Shown: piece by piece, positions 57,495 through 64,000 of the stretch
Layout: each line of letters starts with the position of its first letter
How positions within the stretch are numbered: position 1 is the first letter of the stretch
Origin: Thalassolituus sp. UBA1087
GTDB lineage: Bacteria; Pseudomonadota; Gammaproteobacteria; Pseudomonadales; Oceanobacteraceae
DNA: 64,000 bases
Assembly: GCA_002314145.1 (NCBI GenBank)
Contig: DCCG01000009.1
Location: 1-64,000, forward strand
Reading direction: 5' to 3'
Made by a program: the position numbers and the translations under genes
Notes under the pieces: generated by a model
Seen by the model: the letters and a program-made list of their open reading frames with translations, nothing else
Database searches by the model: none
What the model was told of the DNA's origin: nothing

Positions 57495-57941
57495 ATGTCA
57501 CTGAATAATGTGTTTGATATCGCCGGCTCCGGCATGAATGCTCAGTCCATCCGGATCAACACCACCGCCAGTAATATCGCCAATGCGGAAAGCGCCTCCA
57601 GCTCCATTGATGAAACCTACCGGGCGCGTAAGCCCTGGTTCTCTGTGATGGAAAAAACCTTTATGGAAGTGAACGCCAATAACCAGTTTGAAACCGTGGA
57701 AAACGGCATTGGTGCCGGTGTTCAGGTGGACGGCATTGTTGAAAAAGATGCGCCACTGAAAGCACGCTTTCAGCCTGACCACCCGATGGCCAATGAAGAT
57801 GGCTATGTGTATTACCCGAACGTGAACATCGTCGAAGAGATGACCGACATGATGTCGTCGTCCCGCAGTTATCAGATGAATGTTGAAGTCCTGAAAACCG
57901 CCAAACAGATGATGCAGCGCACGCTGACTCTGGGGCAGTAA
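57495..57941 (+). CDS. flgC: Flagellar basal-body rod protein FlgC
   Basis: A 148-residue proximal rod protein: FDIAGSGMNAQSIRINTTASNIANAE at the N-terminus and YPNVNIVEEMTDMMSSSRSYQMNVEVLKTAKQMMQRTLTLGQ at the end. Starts two bases after flgB. Confidence 0.97.
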   Translation: MSLNNVFDIAGSGMNAQSIRINTTASNIANAESASSSIDETYRARKPWFSVMEKTFMEVNANNQFETVENGIGAGVQVDGIVEKDAPLKARFQPDHPMANEDGYVYYPNVNIVEEMTDMMSSSRSYQMNVEVLKTAKQMMQRTLTLGQ

Positions 57942-57953
57942 GGGAGAGCTGAC

Positions 57954-58739
57954 ATGGCAGTGAATGACGTAACCAATAACAGCGCGATACTGGATCAGTA
58001 CCGGACTTCAGAGACCACTCAGCCGAAGGAGAACGAACTCGGCCGGGATGCTTTTCTGGAACTGATGGTCGCGCAGCTGAATAACCAGAACCCGCTGGAG
58101 CCGACTGATAACCAGGCCTTCGTTGCGCAGCTGGCACAGTTCTCGTCAGTGGAAGGTATCGACAACCTGAACACCACCGCTGAAGCCATGATGTCGAATT
58201 TCTCGTCGACCTCAGCGTTGCAGGCCTCCAGCCTGGTCGGGCAGTCAGTGATTGTGGAAGGCAATGAGACTGGTCTGCTGCTGAATCAGGGTGTGGTCAG
58301 CGGCTATACCGAGCTGCAGGACAGTGCCGCCGATATCAAGCTGACCATTGAAAATGAAAATGGTCAGGTACTCGAGCAGTTCTCGCTTGGCAACCATGCG
58401 TCCGGTTCCATGTCAGTGCGCTGGGATGGCCTCAATCTGATGGTCGACGGCAAAGTGCAGGACATTGATCCGCAGAGCCTGAACCGGCAGGAATATTACG
58501 TTGATGAAGAAGGTGAAACGATCCTGGATGCGAATGGTGACCCTGTGCCGATTCCTTATCCGCCGGGCGAATACGTATTCCGTGTCAGCGGTATGGTCTC
58601 AGGTGAAACCGAAGAGCTGGGCATGCAGATGAGCTCGACCGTTGACAGCGTGACCATGAATAACGGCAGCGTGACGCTGAATCTGGCAGGCGGCCAGACC
58701 GCCGCGCTGGATGAAATTAAACAGATTTTGGATGAGTAG
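57954..58739 (+). CDS. flgD: Flagellar hook assembly protein FlgD
   Basis: A 261-residue hook-cap protein. The conserved N-terminus (LGRDAFLELMVAQLNNQNPLEPTDNQAFVAQLAQFSSVEGI, about 28-68) is followed by a Tudor/Fn3-type half. It is longer than E. coli FlgD (231) by an insert near 180-205 (DEEGETILDANGDPVPIPYPPGEY), perhaps fitting the unusually large hook protein encoded next. Confidence 0.95.
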   Translation: MAVNDVTNNSAILDQYRTSETTQPKENELGRDAFLELMVAQLNNQNPLEPTDNQAFVAQLAQFSSVEGIDNLNTTAEAMMSNFSSTSALQASSLVGQSVIVEGNETGLLLNQGVVSGYTELQDSAADIKLTIENENGQVLEQFSLGNHASGSMSVRWDGLNLMVDGKVQDIDPQSLNRQEYYVDEEGETILDANGDPVPIPYPPGEYVFRVSGMVSGETEELGMQMSSTVDSVTMNNGSVTLNLAGGQTAALDEIKQILDE

Positions 58740-58767
58740 TCCCGGTTGGGCAACGGAGTAACAGAAT

Positions 58768-61700
58768 ATGGCTTTTAATATTGGTTTAAGTGGTATCCGT
58801 GCGGCCTCAACCGATCTTGAGGTAACCGGTAACAATATCGCGAATGCGAGCACCACAGGGTTTAAAGAATCCCGTGCCGAATTTTCCGATGTTTACACCA
58901 CCACTCTGCTGGGCACAGGTACCAAGCCGGTGGGCAGTGGTGTGATGGTGGATGACGTCAGCCAGGAATTCAGTCAGGGCAACATCAGTGGTACCGAACG
59001 GGCGCTGGATATGGCCATTGACGGTAACGGCTACTTTATTCTGGATGACAATGGCAGTGTGTCTTACAGCCGCGCCGGGATGTTCTCACTGGATAAAGAT
59101 GGCTATGTGGTGGCCAATAATGGCTCACGCCTGCAGGGCTATGCCGCCAACGGTAACGGTGTGGTGAATGGCGTACTCGACGATATCCGTATTCAGGTTT
59201 CCAATCAGCCGCCAAGGCTGACCAATATGGTGACCTCCATTCTGAACCTGGATGCCAGTCAGGAAGTACTGCAGGAGCAGGGGCTGCAACTGGTGTCGAA
59301 TGGTCTGGTGGTGGGCGCTGCGGATTCCGGTATTCTGGATTCCACCACCTCAACACTGTCTTCTGTGAACCAGCCAACGACGGCCGGGATTCCCGCCCAG
59401 ATGGCGTTTGCCGGCGGGGTCGGTTTTACCGTGGCTGACGTGGGGACTTCAGGGACCACAGGGACTGAAACCATCGATGTGGATCTGGGCGACGGCAATG
59501 GTCTGCAGACCATAACCATGCCGGTTATCCCGGCCGGTTCAACCCCGGCAGAAGTGATTACCGCTATTCAGCAGGCGTTTGATACCACCCTCGGATCTCA
59601 GCAGTTAACCGCCAGTGTTGGTGGTGCCGGTCAGCTGGTGATTGAACGCGCCGGTTATGCGGCAACGGATGGTTCCAGTTACACCGTGACCAATACCGCA
59701 ACCTGGGATGCGCTGTTCGGCGCCGCCGGTACCGTAACCGCTGGTACTCAGGGCTCCCGTCTGTTTGTTGGCTCCACGGCGTTAACCGCGGATTTCACCA
59801 GCGTGCCCGGTACCTCGACCACCACCCGTACCACCGCAACGCCAACGCTCAATATTGTGGCCAGTGATCCGGGGGCCTATGCGGATCTGACAGCCTCGAA
59901 TCTGTATGGCGCGCTGGATATCAGCACGGGTACCGGTAACGTACTGGCGTTCACTATTGCCACCGAAACCGGGGCGACTTACCCCATCAACCTGTCTGAA
60001 GCCGCCTGGCAAAGCCTGCCGAACCCACCGGCTTCCGGTTTCGCCTCTCTGGATATCACGGATCTGGTGAACGAAATCAATACCCAGATTACCGCTACGG
60101 CCGGCCCGGGCAATGAAGAGGTTCTGGCGGTGAATAATGCCGGTCTGGTGGAGTTCCAGGTACAGGCGCCGGCGACTCAGGGCGATTACGTTCAGATTGC
60201 TGACAATACCGTTTCGTCAATTAACTATTCGCTGGATAACCTGGGCTTCCTGCAGGGCAACCGCTTTGATGGCGGCATTGAGCCGGTGCAGGCCAATAAC
60301 GAATTCCAGCTGGAAGTGACCAGTACCACAGGCAGTGGCGGTGGCCCTTTCACCATCACCATCCCACCGGCCAATTACGCCTCGCTGGATGACCTGGCGG
60401 TCGCGATTCAGCAGCAGATTGATATCTACATTGGTGCTTCCGGTATTGCGGATAAAGTCAGTGTGGAAGCCGTGGGCGGCCAGCTGGTGTTTACCAATAC
60501 CAATGTGGGCTCCGGTGAGGGCATTGCGATCACGCCGACCGTTGCCGAGCCTCAGGCTGTCGCTTCATTAGGCTTTGACAGTATGTTTGTGGTTACCGGG
60601 GAAGATGAAATTGATCGCTCCAACAGTTTCCGCATTAACCTGACGGTACCGGCACCGGATAGTGATAACCGCAGTGGCTCGGTACTGATTTCTCTGGATG
60701 AAGAATTCCGCTCAGTACAGCAGCTGGCAGCGTCGATTAACCGGCAGCTGAACAGTCAGGATGCCGATGCCTATATCGGCGTGCGCGCGGCGGCAGTCGA
60801 AGTTGAGCCCAGAACGACCCCACCTCAGTATCAGCTGGAGTTGCGGGCCACGGAAGAGGGTGAGGCCTCTATTATCAGCATCTCTAACGTGACGGCTTCC
60901 GGTCCGGATATTACAGAAGCGGAGCTGTATGCCCTGCTGCAGACGGACCCGAACGACAGCACATTGCTGACCACCGGGATCGAGGGGGTGAATAACCAGT
61001 ACCCTGAGCAGCGCGTTGTGCTGACCGACCCGGATGGTGAAGAAACAGAAATTGTTATCCCGGATGGCGCAGAAGCGAATGAAATCGTTGCCCTCTTTAA
61101 CCAGCAGCCCGGGGTTACGGCGTCAGCCCTGACCACCATGACCATTCCTCTGGCGAGTTACAACAGCCCGGGCAATAACATGACCCTGCAGCTCAATGGC
61201 CAGGATCTGACCTCCACCTCGCTGGAAGATCTGGCGGAAGAAATTAACTCTTATCGCAGCACCACATTGCCGGGATTCGAAGCCAGTATTAACGCCGCCG
61301 GCGACCTGGTGATTAATAATGAAATCGGCCGCGATATTAAACTGGCCATGAACAGCTCTGTGGTCACCGACTCGCTGGTGGTGCAGGGGGCTGAAGGCAC
61401 CGGACCTGTGGTTCTGGGGGGCTCTTCCACCGCAGCTGAAGCCGCTGCCGTGGGTGGGGTTGTCACCTTTATTCTTAATGAAGACTACGCTCTGAGCCAG
61501 CCGGACCCGGCGATCTCCGGTTTGTTTGGTGCACTGACCGAAGACGAGTTCACACCCTATACACTGAACTCCTTTGATCCGGATGATCAGGACACCTACA
61601 ACCACGCCACGTCGATGACCATTTACGATAGCCTGGGTAATTCCCATATTATGACCCAGTACTTCGTCAAAGAACCGCTCGATCCGGATCGTCCGAATGA

Positions 61701-62406
61701 AGAAAACGTCTGGGCTATGTATATCCAGATTGACGGGAACGATGTCGGTGATCCCGATCCGACCCTGCCATTCCCGGAAAACCTGGAACCAACACGGGCC
61801 CGGCACGAACTCTTCTTTAATCAGGATGGTTCCTTCGACCCCATTGCCACCGGCGATATTTATGTGACTAACTGGGATCCGCTGGATTCTCAGGGTAACC
61901 CGACCGGGGCATTGTCTTCCGTGAATGTGCTGGAAGGTGGCTTGCCGCTGACCGAACCACCGGCGAACTCCAACTTCCAGATTGATCTGGATGGTTCCAC
62001 CCAACATGCCGGTGAATTTGACGTTAACGACCAGAACCAGAACGGTTACGGTACCGGTCGTCTGACCGGACTGGAAATTGACCAGGACGGGATCATTTTC
62101 GCCCGCTTCACCAATGGCCAGGCGGAAGTGCTGGGCCAGGTTGCGCTGGCTAACTTCCGCAATGATGAAGGTCTGACGCCACTGGGGGATACTGCCTGGG
62201 GGGAATCGTTCGAATCCGGAACGCCTACCATCGGCTCACCGCGGACGGCATCCTTTGGTCAGATTCAGTCGTCAGCACTGGAAGACTCCAACGTTGACCT
62301 GTCGGAGCAACTGGTCGGGCTGATTATTGCGCAGCGTAACTTCCAGGCCAGCGCCAAAACCATTGAAACCACGGATCAGGTGACCCAGACCATTCTGAAT
62401 ATCTGA
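58768..62406 (+). CDS. flgE: Flagellar hook protein FlgE, exceptionally long
   Basis: A 1212-residue hook protein, about three times the usual 400-460. The N-terminal D0/D1 region is classical (FNIGLSGIRAASTDLEVTGNNIANASTTGFKESRAEF, 1-40; LDMAIDGNGYFIL). The C-terminal region from about residue 945 (HATSMTIYDSLGNSHIMTQYFV) to the end (LSEQLVGLIIAQRNFQASAKTIETTDQVTQTILNI) is also classical. Residues about 190-930 are an insert of repeated modules, each with a beta-strand pair, an INxQ-like helix, and a second strand pair: examples are VITAIQQAFDTTLG, LVNEINTQITATAG, LAVAIQQQIDIYIG, LAASINRQLNSQDA and LAEEINSYRST. They resemble the flagellin hook-IN-type repeat and would form large outer domains. 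No frameshift or stop interrupts the gene. A terminator follows. Confidence 0.93.
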   Translation: MAFNIGLSGIRAASTDLEVTGNNIANASTTGFKESRAEFSDVYTTTLLGTGTKPVGSGVMVDDVSQEFSQGNISGTERALDMAIDGNGYFILDDNGSVSYSRAGMFSLDKDGYVVANNGSRLQGYAANGNGVVNGVLDDIRIQVSNQPPRLTNMVTSILNLDASQEVLQEQGLQLVSNGLVVGAADSGILDSTTSTLSSVNQPTTAGIPAQMAFAGGVGFTVADVGTSGTTGTETIDVDLGDGNGLQTITMPVIPAGSTPAEVITAIQQAFDTTLGSQQLTASVGGAGQLVIERAGYAATDGSSYTVTNTATWDALFGAAGTVTAGTQGSRLFVGSTALTADFTSVPGTSTTTRTTATPTLNIVASDPGAYADLTASNLYGALDISTGTGNVLAFTIATETGATYPINLSEAAWQSLPNPPASGFASLDITDLVNEINTQITATAGPGNEEVLAVNNAGLVEFQVQAPATQGDYVQIADNTVSSINYSLDNLGFLQGNRFDGGIEPVQANNEFQLEVTSTTGSGGGPFTITIPPANYASLDDLAVAIQQQIDIYIGASGIADKVSVEAVGGQLVFTNTNVGSGEGIAITPTVAEPQAVASLGFDSMFVVTGEDEIDRSNSFRINLTVPAPDSDNRSGSVLISLDEEFRSVQQLAASINRQLNSQDADAYIGVRAAAVEVEPRTTPPQYQLELRATEEGEASIISISNVTASGPDITEAELYALLQTDPNDSTLLTTGIEGVNNQYPEQRVVLTDPDGEETEIVIPDGAEANEIVALFNQQPGVTASALTTMTIPLASYNSPGNNMTLQLNGQDLTSTSLEDLAEEINSYRSTTLPGFEASINAAGDLVINNEIGRDIKLAMNSSVVTDSLVVQGAEGTGPVVLGGSSTAAEAAAVGGVVTFILNEDYALSQPDPAISGLFGALTEDEFTPYTLNSFDPDDQDTYNHATSMTIYDSLGNSHIMTQYFVKEPLDPDRPNEENVWAMYIQIDGNDVGDPDPTLPFPENLEPTRARHELFFNQDGSFDPIATGDIYVTNWDPLDSQGNPTGALSSVNVLEGGLPLTEPPANSNFQIDLDGSTQHAGEFDVNDQNQNGYGTGRLTGLEIDQDGIIFARFTNGQAEVLGQVALANFRNDEGLTPLGDTAWGESFESGTPTIGSPRTASFGQIQSSALEDSNVDLSEQLVGLIIAQRNFQASAKTIETTDQVTQTILNI

Positions 62407-62430
62407 CGCTTTCTGCGGCTTTTACCGTCA

Positions 62431-62474
62431 GCGGCAAGTCTCTTCCCTTTCTCTGGGGAGAGGCTGCCGCTTTT
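62431..62474 (+). terminator. Terminator after flgE
   Basis: GCGGCAAGTCTCTTCCC (62431-62447) pairs imperfectly with GGGGAGAGGCTGCCGC (62455-62470) and is followed by four T. It would separate the flgBCDE and flgFG transcripts; a new sigma-54 site follows. Confidence 0.7.
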
Positions 62475-62543
62475 GCCTGCCTGACATCGCATTTTGCCTC
62501 TCTGTTTTACTTAACATACTGAAATTAAAGTCTTTTTTATATT

Positions 62544-62559
62544 TGGCACAGCCTCTGCA
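62544..62559 (+). promoter_or_regulatory. Sigma-54 promoter for flgF-flgG
   Basis: TGGCAC-N5-CTGCA (62544-62559) keeps the invariant GG and GC of the -24/-12 elements with one mismatch in TTGC. It is 53 bases before the flgF ATG. Confidence 0.8.
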
Positions 62560-62611
62560 ACCCTTTAAGCAAACAGGCGGTTTTCCGCCGCAATGATATG
62601 GGGTTCAGAGT

Positions 62612-63358
62612 ATGGACAGAGCGTTATACATCTCAATGTCCGGGGCCAAGCAGAACACGCTGGGCCAGTCAGCACACGCCAATAATCTGGCCAACGCCAG
62701 TACAGCAGGCTTCCGTTCCGATTACACCCAAAGCCGTGCCATGGGCGTCTTCGGTGAGCACTACCCGACCCGTGCCTATGCCATGACCGAACGTCCCGCC
62801 AGTGATCTGCGTGAGGGCCCGTTAATGGAAACCGGCCGGGATATGGACGTCGCCATTGCCGGCGAAGGCTGGTTTGCCGTCGTCGGCCCCGAGGGGGAAG
62901 AAGCCTATACCCGGGCGGGCGAGCTCAGTGTAGCGCCGGATGGCCGTTTGATTAACGGTTCCGGGTTGCAGCTGATCGGTGATGGCGGCCCGGTGGTATT
63001 ACCGGAATTCGAAAAAATCGACATCAGTGAAGAAGGCATTATTTCCATTCAGCCCGCCGGTGAAGTCCCGGCTGCGGTGGCGGAGCCTGTGCAGCTGAAA
63101 CTGGTGAATCCGGACCCTCAGGCACTGGAAAAAGGTGAAGACGGGCTGTTCCGTTTCCGCAATCCGGACGAGGGACCGGCTCAGGCTGAACCTCAGGTGT
63201 CGTTGATTAATGGCTTCGTTGAAGGCAGTAACGTTAACGCCGTGACGGAATTAACCAGCCTGATACAGCTGAATCGACAATATGAAATGCAGGTGAAGCT
63301 GATGAAGCGGGTGGATGAAAACGCCGCTTCAACCACCCAGCTTCTGTCCGCACAGTAA
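62612..63358 (+). CDS. flgF: Flagellar basal-body rod protein FlgF
   Basis: A 248-residue rod protein. N-terminus MDRALYISMSGAKQNTLGQSAHANNLANASTAGFRSDY and C-terminus VNAVTELTSLIQLNRQYEMQVKLMKRVDENAASTTQLLSAQ are standard. First gene of a second sigma-54 transcript, followed 12 bases later by flgG. Confidence 0.96.
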   Translation: MDRALYISMSGAKQNTLGQSAHANNLANASTAGFRSDYTQSRAMGVFGEHYPTRAYAMTERPASDLREGPLMETGRDMDVAIAGEGWFAVVGPEGEEAYTRAGELSVAPDGRLINGSGLQLIGDGGPVVLPEFEKIDISEEGIISIQPAGEVPAAVAEPVQLKLVNPDPQALEKGEDGLFRFRNPDEGPAQAEPQVSLINGFVEGSNVNAVTELTSLIQLNRQYEMQVKLMKRVDENAASTTQLLSAQ

Positions 63359-63370
63359 GGAGTAATTATT

Positions 63371-64000
63371 ATGTTACCAGCATTATGGGTCAGCAAAACC
63401 GGACTGGAAGCGCAGGATCTGGCATTAACCACGGTATCCAATAACCTGGCCAATGTATCCACCACCGGCTTTAAAAAAGATCGCGCGGTGTTTGAAGACC
63501 TGCTGTATCAGGTACAGCGTCAGCCCGGGGCTAACTCCTCTGCGGATACACGCTTACCCTCCGGTCTGCAGTTAGGTACCGGTGTGCGCACCGCAGGAAC
63601 ACAGAAAATTTTTACAACGGGCTCTCTGGAGCTTACTGATCAGCCGCTGGATATGGCGATTAATGGCCGCGGCTTTTTCCAGATTACCATGCCGGATGGT
63701 TCTATTTCCTATACCCGGGACGGCACCTTCCACATCAATAACGAAGGTGTGGTTGTGAACGTCAACGGTTATCCGCTGGAGCCTGAAATTACCATTCCTG
63801 AGCAGACCAACCAGCTCACGGTGTCGGAAGACGGCATTGTGCAGGCCACACTGTTTGGCGATCCGGCGCCGCAGGATCTGGGCCAGATAGAAACCGTGGA
63901 TTTTATTAATCCGGCTGGTCTGCAGGCGGCGGGCGGAAACCTGTTCCGCGAAACAGCCGCCAGTGGTGCACCGGTCGCCGGTGTGCCTGGTGAAGATGGC
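63371..64000 (+). CDS. flgG: Flagellar basal-body rod protein FlgG, partial (runs off the window)
   Basis: The first 210 residues of the distal rod protein (about 260 expected). It starts MLPALWVSKTGLEAQDLALTTVSNNLANVSTTGFKKDRAVFEDLLYQVQRQPGANSS, matching FlgG closely, and includes LPSGLQLGTGVRTAGTQKIF and LDMAINGRGFFQI. The frame is open to the last base. AAGGAG just upstream supports the start. Confidence 0.97.
   Translation, partial: MLPALWVSKTGLEAQDLALTTVSNNLANVSTTGFKKDRAVFEDLLYQVQRQPGANSSADTRLPSGLQLGTGVRTAGTQKIFTTGSLELTDQPLDMAINGRGFFQITMPDGSISYTRDGTFHINNEGVVVNVNGYPLEPEITIPEQTNQLTVSEDGIVQATLFGDPAPQDLGQIETVDFINPAGLQAAGGNLFRETAASGAPVAGVPGEDG

Noticed and set aside
61123..62007. Long minus-strand open frame (about 294 codons) opposite flgE
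   Set aside because: Shadow of the flgE codon usage on the opposite strand; no start signal or domain.

Overview
The window reads as a chromosomal segment of a free-living, motile, hydrogen-oxidising gammaproteobacterium. The arrangement of the flagellar genes (flgZ/ycgR-flgN-flgM, flgA, cheV-cheR, flgBCDEFG), sigma-54 promoters of the Pseudomonas type, and the rpsP-rimM-trmD-rplS operon, PhoH, TruC and TrxB proteins all fit that class. A marine Oceanospirillales-type relative is my inference, not proven. I see no rRNA, integrase, transposase or CRISPR array; there is one tRNA. Coding is dense and almost all of it looks like core or stable accessory DNA.

Layout. 1-5400: a UvrD-like helicase, a SlyD-type FKBP and a Pit phosphate transporter. 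5466-19608, minus strand: a 16-gene uptake-hydrogenase operon in the order hupSLCDFGHIJK-hypABFCDE, carrying both extra cysteines of oxygen-tolerant (group 1d) enzymes. 20086-23832: a CoA-transferase and a divergent OleC-like adenylate-forming enzyme with a broken P-loop. 24085-27154: the rpsP operon and dsbC. 27155-28064: a gene-free, AT-rich stretch with five perfect and two near-perfect DnaA boxes. 28065-40462: TruC, a Yellow/MRJP-like protein, an Asp-nucleophile hydrolase, DinB, a large metalloprotease/propeller/beta-barrel fusion, a Kef-type antiporter, a LOG-family enzyme, PhoH with a structured leader, and unknowns. 40664-45048: a lipoprotein, a solute-binding protein and a fused TRAP-type permease. 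45115-48914: a MshEN-domain protein, thioredoxin reductase, an M48 protease and two YbjQ proteins. 49050-51470: a three-gene MotA/MotB (ZorAB-like) stator operon with an unrecognised third protein. 51500-52569: an LEA14-type lipoprotein and tRNA-Arg(CCT). 52639-64000: the flagellar/chemotaxis cluster, including a 1212-residue hook protein; the window ends inside flgG.

How it works together. HupS/HupL oxidise H2 on the periplasmic side of the membrane and pass electrons through HupC to quinone. HupD-K and HypA-F build the NiFe(CN)2CO site, protect the subunits during assembly and process HupL. The flagellar part shows a regulatory hierarchy in the DNA itself: sigma-54 elements before flgB and flgF (and weakly flgA), and a perfect sigma-28 element before flgM.

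Best candidates for undescribed biology: the ZorAB-like pair with its His/Cys-containing third protein (49050-51470), the DnaA-box locus (27386-28058), and the PhoH leader RNA (39396-39504). Assignments rest on reading motifs by eye; no database search was made.
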